Assembly: GCA_031256955.1 (NCBI GenBank) | Contig: JAIRPP010000008.1 | Coordinates: 272,001 to 336,000 of the forward strand | Direction: 5' to 3' | From: Candidatus Methanoplasma sp. | Lineage (GTDB): Archaea; Thermoplasmatota; Thermoplasmata; Methanomassiliicoccales; Methanomethylophilaceae | Length of the DNA stretch: 64,000 nucleotides | Part shown: positions 23,697-32,707 of the stretch, piece by piece | Layout of the letters: each line of letters opens with the position of its first letter | How positions within the stretch are numbered: position 1 is the first letter of the stretch | The notes under the pieces: generated by a model | The model's input: only the letters and a program-made list of their open reading frames with translations | Told to the model about the DNA's origin: nothing | Databases searched by the model: none | Program-made: the position numbers and the translations under genes

Positions 23697-24188
23697 TTGG
23701 ACGCGGAGGCTCCTTGGGAATCGCTTAACTACGATGACGGCGTTGCGCGGGGCATGTGGAGCATACTCGGCGCGGACGCGCTGTACCTTGACATCCCCCA
23801 TGTGCTGAAATCCAGGTTGGCGGAGCTGTCCGGCGAGGGCGATGCGGGGGAGAGGTTCAGGGGGTTCCTGGGCTCGTCGGAGGTCATGTTCCTCCTGAAC
23901 GGCGAGACGGAGGAGTGCTCTTTCTTCATAACCGTCCCTGACGAGCTCGGCCCGGAGGACATACAGCTGATGGCGGACGCGATACTGGATATAGCCAGGT
24001 CGTCGGAGCTCCCGTTCGTGGCCGCAGGCGGGGCGGAGCAGAGGTTCAAGGTCATAATCAACAACCAGAGGGAGCCCGAGCTCGTGGGGCTGAACAAGAC
24101 TCCCGGGATGTCCTCCGCGGAGGTCTTCAAGCCCATCTTCCGCGCCCTGGACTCGCCCGGGCGCATGAACAGCCGCTTCGACCTCTGA
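23697..24188 (+). CDS. Hypothetical soluble protein
   Basis: A ~163-residue protein if translation starts at the TTG at 23697; an ATG at 23754 gives 144 residues. No strong SD helps decide, although a TATA-like GATTTAAAAAGG lies near 23632. It looks like a compact alpha/beta domain with strand FFITVPDELGPEDIQLMADA in the middle and a basic, Asn-rich strand (FKVIINNQREP) later. No catalytic motif or family was recognised. It ends 2 bp before the stop of the convergent membrane protein gene. Confidence 0.5.
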   Translation: MDAEAPWESLNYDDGVARGMWSILGADALYLDIPHVLKSRLAELSGEGDAGERFRGFLGSSEVMFLLNGETEECSFFITVPDELGPEDIQLMADAILDIARSSELPFVAAGGAEQRFKVIINNQREPELVGLNKTPGMSSAEVFKPIFRALDSPGRMNSRFDL

Positions 24189-24190
24189 AC

Positions 24191-25306
24191 TCACCCGCCG
24201 AGGCGCATCCCGCCGAAGTCGCTCTCGTCCCTCTTCGGGGTCCCGGGCACCGGGGCCTGCGGCTCCCCCGCCCTGTCGAGCCTGGCGAACACGGGCACCG
24301 GGCGGAACTCCGCCCATCTCGACGCTATGTCGCTTATGATGGCGGACTCGAACGCGAGGTAGTACAGCAGGGACGATGACGCCACTATCGCCGCCACCAT
24401 CGCGGCGGAGAGGCCCAGGTAGTACAGCACGGACAGGTACCCCGACGACCCTATGGCGGAGAACACCAGCAGGAACGCGGCCACTATGGGCACGGCCATC
24501 GTCTTCACGGTGGAGACGACCCCGTTGTACACCCTGTAGTCGCGGTGATGGGTCTCCACCCTCGCGTTCAGGGACCTGAACACAGACCACGGCAGCACCA
24601 TCACCGGGATGTACAGGATCAGGGAGAATATCAGGAAGTGGACCGAGAGGATGTTGTCGGCGTCCATCTCCCCGCTCAGGTCCATTATGGCGGGGTTCAT
24701 GGATATGTATATCCACACGAACATGCCGACCACCAGCCCGAGGGATATGGTCCCCCCCATGTCCCTCCAGGGGATCCTGCGCCTGCGGGCCTCGCAGTCT
24801 ATGGTTATGTTCCTGGTGTCGAGGTCCTCGGGTATCTTGAACACGAACGCGACCGCCCTTTCGAACATGGTGTGGGACTCTTTCACGTTGTAGTATTCTA
24901 TGGACCTCAGGACGCGGTAGAACATCCACCTCTGCATGGCCTCCACCAGGGAGGCCATCCCGGGGGCGCCCACCATGACCACCAGCGCCAGCACGACGAG
25001 GTTGGGGGGGACTCCCAGGAGCCACAGGGCGGCCGCGATCGCGGCAGGGGCCGCCAGCAGCCAGAACCTCTTCCTGAGGTAGTACGTGACCCCGCTCGCT
25101 ATGAACGGGGACGATAGCCACGGGGCCGCGTCGCGGACGGACATGGACGACGACGCGGAGGAGTACAGGAGGAACGCCACCGTGGCGATGAGCGCGACCG
25201 TCGCGGCGGCCGCGGACAGCCTGTCGCACGGGCGCGCCAGCGACAGCCCCTCGGGCTCGGTTGCCCAGAACTCCCTCTTCGCTCCCTTCTCTATGCGCGG
25301 CCTCAT
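24191..25306 (-). CDS. Multi-TM membrane protein, unknown family
   Basis: A 371-residue protein with about eight hydrophobic segments: two near residues 30-75, two near 85-120, one near 200, one near 230 and two near 290-325. A charged cytoplasmic segment (about residues 125-190) includes RSIEYYNVKESHTMFERA and CEARRRRIPWRDMGG. I start at 25306, where the ATG overlaps the upstream stop as ATGA, rather than at 25321. The C-terminal ~45 residues are Pro/Arg-rich and polar. It forms a coupled pair with the 111-residue gene upstream. The function is unknown. Confidence 0.6.
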   Translation of the reverse strand: MRPRIEKGAKREFWATEPEGLSLARPCDRLSAAAATVALIATVAFLLYSSASSSMSVRDAAPWLSSPFIASGVTYYLRKRFWLLAAPAAIAAALWLLGVPPNLVVLALVVMVGAPGMASLVEAMQRWMFYRVLRSIEYYNVKESHTMFERAVAFVFKIPEDLDTRNITIDCEARRRRIPWRDMGGTISLGLVVGMFVWIYISMNPAIMDLSGEMDADNILSVHFLIFSLILYIPVMVLPWSVFRSLNARVETHHRDYRVYNGVVSTVKTMAVPIVAAFLLVFSAIGSSGYLSVLYYLGLSAAMVAAIVASSSLLYYLAFESAIISDIASRWAEFRPVPVFARLDRAGEPQAPVPGTPKRDESDFGGMRLGG

Positions 25307-25638
25307 CTCTTCTCCATCCATATCTCGGCGTCTATCGTCGCCTTCTCCCCCGCGAACACGCCGAATATGGCGCTCATCTCGGAGTCCCCCCCTGTCTCGA
25401 CCTCGAAGGACGCGTCCGTGACGCGGCCCCTGTGCGCCAGAGGGGCTCCCGATCCGCCGGTCACCGCCACGTCGACGGGGGCGTCGGAGCGGACGCGCAC
25501 GTGCAGGACGGACTTCTTCCTGACGCTCAGCACGAACGGGGCCACGTTCCTGTAGAAGCCGTCGGCGGAGGGGTCGAACTCCCCGATGAGCCTCCCTTTC
25601 AGTTCCAAGACGAGAGTCCTTTTCTTAAACAGCGGCAC
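25303..25638 (-). CDS. Hypothetical beta-rich soluble protein
   Basis: A 111-residue protein of alternating polar and hydrophobic residues, predicted mainly beta. It starts MPLFKKRTLVLELKGRLIGEF and has no signal peptide or Cys. Coupled by ATGA to the membrane protein downstream, it may be that protein's soluble partner. No family was recognised. Confidence 0.5.
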   Translation of the reverse strand: MPLFKKRTLVLELKGRLIGEFDPSADGFYRNVAPFVLSVRKKSVLHVRVRSDAPVDVAVTGGSGAPLAHRGRVTDASFEVETGGDSEMSAIFGVFAGEKATIDAEIWMEKR

Positions 25639-25701
25639 GGATTCACCGTCCCTTCCCCATCCGCGAGTATGTAGATAGATATTTCGCGGCCGCGGGGCCC
25701 G

Positions 25702-26697
25702 TCACTCGGGCGGGCCCTCTGCCTCGGGGAGGTCCAGGTCCGTGGAGTACTTCCACATCCTGGGATAGTGGCCCCGCTCCATCAGCACCCTCTCCGCGAC
25801 CGCGGCGACCCCGCTGTCCGAGGCCATTATCTTCTGCGACGACATCGCCGCCTTGGCGAGGGCTATCAGCTCCCCGCGGGCGGTCATGAGCGCCACCAGG
25901 GCGTTCTTCCTGATCTCCTCGTCCAGCATGTGGACCCCGCGGACGCTCAGGTCCGCCCCGTGGCATATGGCGTCCACCGCGGTCGCCTTGACTATGATCT
26001 TCGGCAGAGGCTCCAACAGGGCCTCCATGGGCATCACCATGCCCCTGAGCCACGCCTCCCTGCCCATGCGCTGCCAGAACACGTACGCGTCCGTCGCGTC
26101 GTGCAGCGTGGCGGCGCGGCCCTCCCCCATCACTCCCGAGCGGGTCCTCCTGAGCTCCGCCATGCTGGCCCCGCACCCCATGGCCTCGCCCGCGTCGGTG
26201 CATATGGTCCTTATGTACGTGCCCGCGTCGCACGAGACCCTGAACAGCACGTCCCTGTCCCTTATCTCAAGGATCTCCAGCTCGCCGACCGTCCTTATGC
26301 GCATCTGCCTCTTCACGGCGGACCTGGCGGGGGGCGTCTGGTATATCTTCCCGCGGAACCTGCCCAAAACCTTCCTTATCTTCTCCTCCGGCACGTCCCC
26401 GTGCAGCCTCATCAGGCACACGTACTCCTTGTCCGACGACAGGACGATGTCGGTGAGCCGCACCGCCTTGCCCAGGCATATGGGCAGGACCCCGCTCACG
26501 TGGGGGTCCAGCGTCCCGCCGTGGCTTATCTTCTCCACTTTGAGCGAATCCCTGGCCCACGCCGTCGCCTGATGCGACGTCGGCCCCTTGGGCTTGTCCA
26601 GGGCTATGACCCCCGCCTGCATCAGCTCCCCCATGGTGCGGTCCGAGGGGCGCTTGCCCCATCTGTCCTTTATGGCCGACGGGTCCTTTATCAGCAA
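25702..26697 (-). CDS. truB: tRNA/rRNA pseudouridine synthase Cbf5/TruB, archaeal
   Basis: A 331-residue pseudouridine synthase with the catalytic aspartate in HGGTLDPHVSGVLPI near residue 60, DKPKGPTSH near residue 34 and SCDAGTYIRT near residue 158. A C-terminal PUA domain is present. In archaea Cbf5 works with box H/ACA guide RNPs on rRNA and can also modify tRNA position 55. The start appears to be TTG at 26697, because the WGKRP segment before the core belongs to the family; it overlaps cmk by 7 bp. It is the last gene of the ribosomal supercluster. Confidence 0.95.
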   Translation of the reverse strand: MLIKDPSAIKDRWGKRPSDRTMGELMQAGVIALDKPKGPTSHQATAWARDSLKVEKISHGGTLDPHVSGVLPICLGKAVRLTDIVLSSDKEYVCLMRLHGDVPEEKIRKVLGRFRGKIYQTPPARSAVKRQMRIRTVGELEILEIRDRDVLFRVSCDAGTYIRTICTDAGEAMGCGASMAELRRTRSGVMGEGRAATLHDATDAYVFWQRMGREAWLRGMVMPMEALLEPLPKIIVKATAVDAICHGADLSVRGVHMLDEEIRKNALVALMTARGELIALAKAAMSSQKIMASDSGVAAVAERVLMERGHYPRMWKYSTDLDLPEAEGPPE

Positions 26698-27227
26698 GCC
26701 GCGCCCCCCATCCCCTCGATTATCGCGTCGGCGACCTCGCCGGGGCTGAGCTCGTCGGTGTCGATCACCATGTCGTAGACGCTCTTGTCGCCTATATCGA
26801 TCCCATAATATCTCATGTAGCGCAGGGCCTCGGACCTCTGCCGCTCCACGGTCTCGCGTCGCGCATCCTCCGCGCTCTCCCCCTCGCGCAGGCCTATGCG
26901 GGCTATGCGGACGTCGGGGGACGCGTCTAAGTATATCTTGAAGGCGGGTATCCCGTTGCCGGACAGCATGTACGCCGACAGCCTGGATTCGAAGATCATG
27001 TCCGGGTTGGCCTTGGCCACCTCGACTATCTTCGCGTCTATGTCGCGGTCTATGCCGGGATCCCTCTCCGCCAGGGCGCCCAGCTCCGCCAGGGTGAGGC
27101 CCCTCTCGGCGGCCATCGCCCGGAACATCTCCCCGAACACGGCGGCCCTGATCCCCAGGCGGTCCGACAGCATCCTGCAGACCGTGGTCTTCCCGGACCC
27201 GGGGGGCCCGCTTATGGTTATCCTCAT
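26691..27227 (-). CDS. cmk: Cytidylate kinase
   Basis: A 178-residue P-loop kinase (GPPGSGKTT at residues 7-15) of the archaeal short CMK family, phosphorylating CMP/dCMP. FESRLSAYML near residue 80 and the LID-like arginines (RRETVERQRSEALRY) fit. Its position between the DUF106 gene and truB is the normal archaeal context. It is tightly packed, 2 bp after the DUF106 gene. Confidence 0.92.
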   Translation of the reverse strand: MRITISGPPGSGKTTVCRMLSDRLGIRAAVFGEMFRAMAAERGLTLAELGALAERDPGIDRDIDAKIVEVAKANPDMIFESRLSAYMLSGNGIPAFKIYLDASPDVRIARIGLREGESAEDARRETVERQRSEALRYMRYYGIDIGDKSVYDMVIDTDELSPGEVADAIIEGMGGAAC

Positions 27228-27229
27228 GC

Positions 27230-27922
27230 TCAGACCTTTTCGACCGGCTCCTCTCCGAGGCGCTTCTTGATCAGGATGTATCTGATCAGCCTGTTCTCGA
27301 GCTGCCCTATGGGCAGGCTTATCATGGTGTACACCACGATCCAGATGGGCATGATCCAGAGGCTTTCCATGAGGTTGACGGGGCCCCAGGGGATGTTTAT
27401 GACGAGCAGCTCCGGGGACGCGGCCATGACCGTAGTCCCCAGGAAGTACCTGACCCAGGCGTAGATGGGGATTATGACGATCATGGTTATGGGCATGACC
27501 TTCATCATCTGGCCCTGCGCCTCCATGCTCTTGGCCATCACGACCGGGCGCTGCTCCTCCAGCTTCTTCAGCTTGTAGAGGTTGTTCTCGATCCTGGCCT
27601 TGCGCATCTCCTTGTTGAGCTCGCTGCTCATGTGCTGGTTCCGGGCCTGGGCGACGAAGTCGGTCATGTAGCTCCTTATGACGGTGCTGATCGTTATCAT
27701 CGTCAGGCCGGCCAGTATCAGGGTCAGGACGGGGTACCTCCCGTCGAAGGCCATGACCTGGAACACGGTGTTGAGGGCCATCCCGACAGGCTCCCAGAAC
27801 TGGGTTATGGCCAGCATGATCATCATCGCGAACATCATGCCGATCATGGTGCCCTTGGGCATGGCGGGCATAGGCTGCTGCTTCATGCTCTGGGGGCTGC
27901 CGGGGTTGGGCATCTCACTCAT
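27230..27922 (-). CDS. DUF106/EMC3-like membrane insertase
   Basis: A 230-residue membrane protein of the archaeal DUF106 family, distantly related to YidC/Oxa1/EMC3. Three main TM regions are visible: MMFAMMIMLAITQF near residue 30, LTLILAGLTMITISTVI near residue 65 and the later pair around residues 145-205. A basic coiled-coil cytoplasmic loop (about residues 90-130, MRKARIENNLYKLKKLEEQ) is the hallmark. It overlaps secY by 8 bp. It probably assists insertion of membrane proteins alongside SecY. Confidence 0.88.
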   Translation of the reverse strand: MSEMPNPGSPQSMKQQPMPAMPKGTMIGMMFAMMIMLAITQFWEPVGMALNTVFQVMAFDGRYPVLTLILAGLTMITISTVIRSYMTDFVAQARNQHMSSELNKEMRKARIENNLYKLKKLEEQRPVVMAKSMEAQGQMMKVMPITMIVIIPIYAWVRYFLGTTVMAASPELLVINIPWGPVNLMESLWIMPIWIVVYTMISLPIGQLENRLIRYILIKKRLGEEPVEKV

Positions 27923-29453
27923 CTCCGCCGAAGAAGCCTCTCAGCACCGGGTTCATCTCCATCATCTGCTCGCGGCCCATGGCCTCGTAGAAGTGGATCA
28001 GTATCCCCACTGCCAGCAGCAGGCCCGTCCCGGTGGCGTTCCCCGTGGTCCCGATCATGTCCGCCCCCGTGGCCAGGGCGCCTATCATGGCTCCCGACAG
28101 CACGGTGATGGCCGGGATGTACCTCTCCAGCACCCTCTTCAGGACGCGGGGGTCCCGGCGGAACCCTGGGATCTGCATGCCGCTCTTCTGGATCTGCTTG
28201 GCCACGGCCTCGGGGCCGAGGTTGGTGGTCTGGACCCAGAACTTGGCGAACATTATGGATCCCATGATCATCACGGACCCGAATATCGCCACGTGGCCCA
28301 CGTTCTGCAGCACGGTGTGCCCGTTGCCGTACCCGGACGGATCCAGTATCGGCATCAGCCAGCTGGACACCCCCATCGGCGACGACAGGTACCACGCCAG
28401 CCCGCCCGAGGCGGTGGTGGACCCTGATTCGAACATCCCTATGGAGCTGTTCCCCCCGATGAAGGGTATGCTCCCCAGGAAGCTGTTGCTGTACAGCAGG
28501 AGCGCCACCATGCTGACGTTGGCCAGCAGCGCGCTCATCAGGATGACCGGTATGTTGCTGGCGTACATCAGCTTGAGCGGGTACCTGCCCCTGGCCCCCC
28601 TGGCGTTGCCATGGGAGAGCGGCAGCTCTATGCGGCTGGATTCCAGGTACACCACCAGCAGGAATATCGCCAGGGTGCCCACCAACGCTATCATCGGGTT
28701 GGGCTCCCCCAGGAATATCAGCTCGTACCCGCCGTTCGCCATCTCGCCGGACGACGTGTGCGTGAGCACGTATATCGCCTTCGGTATGGTTCCCGCCGGC
28801 GGGTTGCTGAGCGACATCTCGGCGCCCGCGCTCACAGGGTACCAGTTCAGCGCGCCCGTGAACACGGACTGCGCCACCCCGGCCGCTATGAACAGGGATA
28901 TCCCGCTCCCGATGCCCCACTTGGAGACCACCTCGTCGAACAGGAACACCAGGTACGACCCGACGCAGAGCTGCAGTATTATCAGCAGCCTCGCCCCGCC
29001 CGAGCCCCACGCGGATTCCAGCGAGGAGGACGGGACCAGGTATCCGAACACCTGGGGCACCGCCTCGATCACTATCATCACTATGACCAGGAGCTTGAGC
29101 ACCGACTGGTAGCACGCCTTGTCGTTGCGGTTCGTCAGGTCCAGCTTTATGATCTTGGCTCCGACGAAGAGCTGCATTATGATCGACGCCGTGACGATCG
29201 GGCCGATCCCCAGCTGCATTATCGTGCCGGACGCGCCGGCCATTATCGTCCTGTACTGCGCGAACAGGTCGAGCGACTTCGACTGGTCCAGGCCGTACAG
29301 GTACACGTTCGTCATCACGAAGTACAGGACCACGATGACGACGACCCACATCATCTTGGTCCGGAAGTGCACATGGCCTTCCGGGCGCTTGACGGCGGGG
29401 AGCTTGTCGCTCACGGGCTTGAACTTGTACAACAGGCTGAGCTGCTCTTCCAT
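27915..29453 (-). CDS. secY: Preprotein translocase subunit SecY
   Basis: A 512-residue, ten-TM channel subunit of the Sec translocon (Sec61-alpha type). Identifiable segments are the N-terminal amphipathic helix and the plug after TM1, GSGISLFIAAGVAQSVF near residue 205, the basic cytoplasmic loop with SHGNARGARGRYPLKLMYASNIP near residue 280, and the C-terminal GTGLLLAVGILIHFYEAM. Length is a little above the ~470-490 typical of euryarchaea. It follows uL15 in the usual order. Confidence 0.95.
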   Translation of the reverse strand: MEEQLSLLYKFKPVSDKLPAVKRPEGHVHFRTKMMWVVVIVVLYFVMTNVYLYGLDQSKSLDLFAQYRTIMAGASGTIMQLGIGPIVTASIIMQLFVGAKIIKLDLTNRNDKACYQSVLKLLVIVMIVIEAVPQVFGYLVPSSSLESAWGSGGARLLIILQLCVGSYLVFLFDEVVSKWGIGSGISLFIAAGVAQSVFTGALNWYPVSAGAEMSLSNPPAGTIPKAIYVLTHTSSGEMANGGYELIFLGEPNPMIALVGTLAIFLLVVYLESSRIELPLSHGNARGARGRYPLKLMYASNIPVILMSALLANVSMVALLLYSNSFLGSIPFIGGNSSIGMFESGSTTASGGLAWYLSSPMGVSSWLMPILDPSGYGNGHTVLQNVGHVAIFGSVMIMGSIMFAKFWVQTTNLGPEAVAKQIQKSGMQIPGFRRDPRVLKRVLERYIPAITVLSGAMIGALATGADMIGTTGNATGTGLLLAVGILIHFYEAMGREQMMEMNPVLRGFFGGDE

Positions 29454-29475
29454 CCGGATCTACCTCACAGGGACG

Positions 29476-29898
29476 TCACTCGACGATGCTGCCGCCAGCG
29501 GCCGCGATCTTCTCGCGGGCCTTCTCAGACGCCTGGGCGACGGTCACGTTCACGGGGACGCCTATGTTCCCGTTACCGAGCAACTTGTCTATCCCCGCAT
29601 CTGTTAGGTTGATATTATACGTATCCCCTGTTTTGGCCGCGAACCCGAGGGAGACGAACCTCTCGATGCCCTCTTCGAGCTCCGCCACGTTGATGGTGGC
29701 GTTGGCCGTCACCATGCACTGCGGCCTCTTGAAGCCGTGCCTCCCGAAGTGGTCCCTGTCGTATTTCAGCATGTGTATCTTGCCGGTCTTGCCCAGGCCC
29801 GCCTGCCCGCGGCCGCCGATTATGCCGGCGCCGCGGCCGGACTTCTTCCCGCGGCCGTGGGTCCTGGAGCCTCTCATCTTCTTAGTTCTGCTTGGCAT
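29476..29898 (-). CDS. rpl15: 50S ribosomal protein uL15
   Basis: 140 residues. The Gly/Arg/Lys-rich N-terminal extension with SRTHGRGKKSGRGAG is typical of uL15 and threads into the large subunit. The C-terminal globular part ends AREKIAAAGGSIVE. It is in the canonical place between uL30 and secY. Confidence 0.95.
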   Translation of the reverse strand: MPSRTKKMRGSRTHGRGKKSGRGAGIIGGRGQAGLGKTGKIHMLKYDRDHFGRHGFKRPQCMVTANATINVAELEEGIERFVSLGFAAKTGDTYNINLTDAGIDKLLGNGNIGVPVNVTVAQASEKAREKIAAAGGSIVE

Positions 29899-29907
29899 AG
29901 CACCACC

Positions 29908-30372
29908 TCACAGCATCCTGGCGATGAGGTCGTTGATGGCCTCTCCCCTGTATCCCAGCGCGCCGCCGTTCTGGTACGAGCGCTTGTTGCCCTCGTATCC
30001 CTTCACGGGCGGGTGCAGGCGGAACACGGGCTTGGCATCCGCCACATCCCTCATTCTGCATTCGCTCTCCGATATCGCCTTGGCGAGGTCGCCCACGGTG
30101 GCGAACCCGCTGTTCTCCCTCAGGTACTCGTCGGTGACCTCCCTGTCCCCGGAGAGCCTCCCGCGGACCCTGATCATGTCGGCCAGGGTGTCCGCGCTGA
30201 CCTCTCCCCAGGTGCAGAAGTCCTTCACCTTCTGGAGCATGCCCTTGGTGCACGGGTCCTCCGGGACCACGGTGCAGTGGTTGACCCTCGTCAGGCCGAG
30301 GAGGGCCATCGTGTGCTCTATGTCCCCGTTGACCTCGGGCCTACCGCGGACGCGTATCACGGCGTATGCCAT
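29908..30372 (-). CDS. rpl30: 50S ribosomal protein uL30
   Basis: 154 residues, the long archaeal/eukaryal uL30 form. Recognisable parts are MAYAVIRVRGRPEVNGDIEHTMALL, ending in the conserved LGLTRVNHCTVV, and the C-terminal FRLHPPVKGYEGNKRSY stretch. The ORF-track version to 30837 reads into uS5 in another frame; the ATG at 30372, 2 bp after uS5, is the start. Confidence 0.95.
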   Translation of the reverse strand: MAYAVIRVRGRPEVNGDIEHTMALLGLTRVNHCTVVPEDPCTKGMLQKVKDFCTWGEVSADTLADMIRVRGRLSGDREVTDEYLRENSGFATVGDLAKAISESECRMRDVADAKPVFRLHPPVKGYEGNKRSYQNGGALGYRGEAINDLIARML

Positions 30373-30374
30373 GC

Positions 30375-31043
30375 TCAGTCCTCCTGGTATTCTGCCGAGG
30401 GCATGGGCCCGATCGGCCCCGGGACGATGTTCAGCCTCTGGGCCTGCTCGTCGGTGACCCTCATGCGGGCGGTCTGCTTCAGCGCCTCGAAGGTCGCCGT
30501 GGCGTAGTTGACCTTGGTCTTGGTGTTGCCGGTGGCGAAGCCCCATGCGTCGCGGACCCCGGCCATGGTGAGCAGGCTCTTGGCCACGTCGCCCACCGCC
30601 AGGGACACGCCGCGCGGGGCGGGCCTGATGTAGACTGTGACGGAGCCGGTCCTGCCTATGACCTCGAAAGGCATCGTGTGGGGCTCTCCGCACCCGCACT
30701 CCCAGGACCCGCAGCCCCTCTTTATCTCGATGATGTTCAGCTTCGCGTTGTCGATGGCCTTCTTGATGGAGAGGCCCACCTCCTTCCCCTTGGCGCGGCC
30801 TATGCCGATGAAGCCGTCGCCGTTCCCGACGATGCACGTCGCGGCGAACCTGACCCTCCTCCCGGAGTCGGTCATCCTCTGAACCATGTTCATGTCGATG
30901 ACCTCGTCCTGGAGGTCGGGGATGAGTATGTCCACTATCTCCGCCTCGCGGAGGGGGAGCCTGGTGGCCAGCGCGTCGCTCATGGTCGTTATCTCGCCAT
31001 TGAGGACCATGCGGCCCAGCCTTGTCTTAGGAGTCCATTCCAT
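30375..31043 (-). CDS. rps5: 30S ribosomal protein uS5
   Basis: 222 residues, archaeal-length uS5. It contains the S5 double-stranded-RNA-binding-like domain with FAATCIVGNGDGFIGIGRAKG near residue 105. SWECGCGEPHTMPFEVIGRTGSVTVYIRPAPRG follows. The C-terminal S5 domain ends at a Pro-rich tail. It lies 1 bp downstream of uL18. Confidence 0.95.
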   Translation of the reverse strand: MEWTPKTRLGRMVLNGEITTMSDALATRLPLREAEIVDILIPDLQDEVIDMNMVQRMTDSGRRVRFAATCIVGNGDGFIGIGRAKGKEVGLSIKKAIDNAKLNIIEIKRGCGSWECGCGEPHTMPFEVIGRTGSVTVYIRPAPRGVSLAVGDVAKSLLTMAGVRDAWGFATGNTKTKVNYATATFEALKQTARMRVTDEQAQRLNIVPGPIGPMPSAEYQED

Positions 31044-31044
31044 G

Positions 31045-31545
31045 TCACTCTGCCTCCACTTTCTTCTTCACGCTGTTCACGGCCGCCTCGATGGCGGCGT
31101 CTATGTGCTTCCCGAGGATGCGGTCCTCGGAGGGGAGGACGGCCTCGCTGTGCGGGACCTCCAGCCCCGCGTCGGCCATCCCCTTCACGGCGGAGAAGAG
31201 AACCCCGCCGTGCTTGGGCGCCTGCATCCCTATGTCCAGCACGGCGTACTCTATGCCGGCCTTGGCCGCGCGCCTGCCCGCCAGGTATCCGACGAGGTAT
31301 GCGGCGGGTATGGAGGAGCACGAGTGCTCCCAGCCGTACTTCTTGAGCTCCCTGGTGGTGGCCGAGGCCTCCACCACGTCGCCCGCCATGTCGAATCCGA
31401 TGAACTGGACTGCGACGTTCTTGTTCGACCGCCTGACGACCGCCCTCGGCTCCTGGCTCGCGAGGAGCTTGCGGCGGGCGTAGTAGTCTGTGCGGTTCTC
31501 CCTCCTCCTGCGGAAGGCGACCCTGTATCTCGGTCCTGTTGCCAT
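31045..31545 (-). CDS. rpl18: 50S ribosomal protein uL18
   Basis: 166 residues and the 5S-rRNA-binding protein of the large subunit. It starts with the basic YRVAFRRRRENRTDYYARRKLLAS segment and has NKNVAVQFIGF and GGVLFSAVKGMADAGLEVPHSE. Its start and the eL19 stop share one base (TGATG), so the two are translationally coupled. Confidence 0.95.
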   Translation of the reverse strand: MATGPRYRVAFRRRRENRTDYYARRKLLASQEPRAVVRRSNKNVAVQFIGFDMAGDVVEASATTRELKKYGWEHSCSSIPAAYLVGYLAGRRAAKAGIEYAVLDIGMQAPKHGGVLFSAVKGMADAGLEVPHSEAVLPSEDRILGKHIDAAIEAAVNSVKKKVEAE

Positions 31546-32006
31546 CAGATCTCCTCCTCTTTAAGGTGCCCCGCGGCCGCCATGTGCTGCTTGAGGTTCC
31601 TGCGGGATTTGTAAACCCCTCCCTTGGCCCTCCTGTAGTACAGCCTGTACACCGAGGGCGTTATCTTCCCGTCGGCGCGGAGCGACTTGAGCTCCTCGCG
31701 GATCGGGCGGATGGTGGCCATCCACCTGCTCTTCTCGGACACGCGGGCGTTGGCGGATCCCTTCCTGCTGCCGGGGCCCTTCCTCTTGCCCGCGGCCTTC
31801 TGGCCCGCGACGTGCCTTATCCTGCCCCTGGACGTGCCGTTCTTGGGCTTCGCCTTTATCAGGCCGGAGCCGATGGCCATGCGGATGTCGGCGCGGGTTA
31901 TGCACTCCTCCACCTCTTCCGTCTTGTCCGGGTTTATCCATACCCTGTTGGCGCCGCATTTGAGGATCTCCGCGGCCATCCTTCTCTGGTTGCTGAGGTC
32001 GGTCAT
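31545..32006 (-). CDS. rpl19e: 50S ribosomal protein eL19
   Basis: 153 residues. Characteristic features are the N-terminal LSNQRRMAAEILKCGANRVWINP, the basic GQKAAGKRKGPGSRKGSANAR stretch and the C-terminal YRRAKGGVYKSRRNLKQH. I use the ATG at 32006; the longer frame in the track is shadow over eL32. Confidence 0.95.
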   Translation of the reverse strand: MTDLSNQRRMAAEILKCGANRVWINPDKTEEVEECITRADIRMAIGSGLIKAKPKNGTSRGRIRHVAGQKAAGKRKGPGSRKGSANARVSEKSRWMATIRPIREELKSLRADGKITPSVYRLYYRRAKGGVYKSRRNLKQHMAAAGHLKEEEI

Positions 32007-32008
32007 GG

Positions 32009-32707
32009 TCACACCATCCTGTTGAGGACCCTTATGCCGAGCTCGGCCGCCCTCTCCTGTATGACGATCCTCTTCCTGGTGCCGACCGTCCTGCCTATGC
32101 GGACCGCCTGGGACTTGGGGTCTATGCCCTCGAGCCCGTCCACGTTGTATACCAGGACCTCCCTGAACCCGGACGGGTGGAGGCCCCTGGCCTCGGCGGG
32201 GCCGCCGTATCCGACGTCCACCATGGGCGGACGCCTCTTCAGCTGCCTCTTCATCTTGGAGTGTATGCCCTTGGGCTTCCTCCACTTCTCGCCCAGCTTG
32301 GAGTATCTGAACCACTCCTGCCTCTTGAACGCGGGCCTCCTCCCGGAAATCAGCGCCCTCTTGGCGAGCGCGTCGGCGGTCTCGCCGTCGAGCTCGGGCT
32401 TGATCTTGACGGCGTAGCCGCCCTCGTCCACGATCTCCGTCTCGGGCTCGGCTTTCGCCTCCGCCTTGGCTTCCTTGGCCTCGGCCTTGGGCTCGGCTTT
32501 CGCCTCGGGCTCGTCCGCGAGGAGCTCCTTCCAGCGTTCGACCGTCTTCGGGCCGACGCCGGAGAGGCTCATTATGACCTTCTTGGCCCCCTCGGGGTCG
32601 CGGACCGCGTCCCTGAGCTCCGGCACGGAGGCTATGCCGATCTGTTTAAGCTCGGCTATGTTCCCCTCTTTCAGGCCGGGGAGGTCCGTAAGCGTCTTGA
32701 TGCTCAT
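32009..32707 (-). CDS. rpl32e: 50S ribosomal protein eL32 with helix-hairpin-helix extension
   Basis: 232 residues. The last ~125 are the eL32 core (FKRQEWFRYSKLGEKWRKPKGIHSKMK). The first ~60 form a helix-hairpin-helix-like domain (IMSLSGVGPKTVERWKELL), joined by an Ala/Glu/Lys low-complexity linker (about residues 66-92). Similar extensions are known in some euryarchaea such as haloarchaea. The extension may contact rRNA or other proteins, but its role is unclear. It overlaps uL6 by ATGA. Confidence 0.93.
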   Translation of the reverse strand: MSIKTLTDLPGLKEGNIAELKQIGIASVPELRDAVRDPEGAKKVIMSLSGVGPKTVERWKELLADEPEAKAEPKAEAKEAKAEAKAEPETEIVDEGGYAVKIKPELDGETADALAKRALISGRRPAFKRQEWFRYSKLGEKWRKPKGIHSKMKRQLKRRPPMVDVGYGGPAEARGLHPSGFREVLVYNVDGLEGIDPKSQAVRIGRTVGTRKRIVIQERAAELGIRVLNRMV

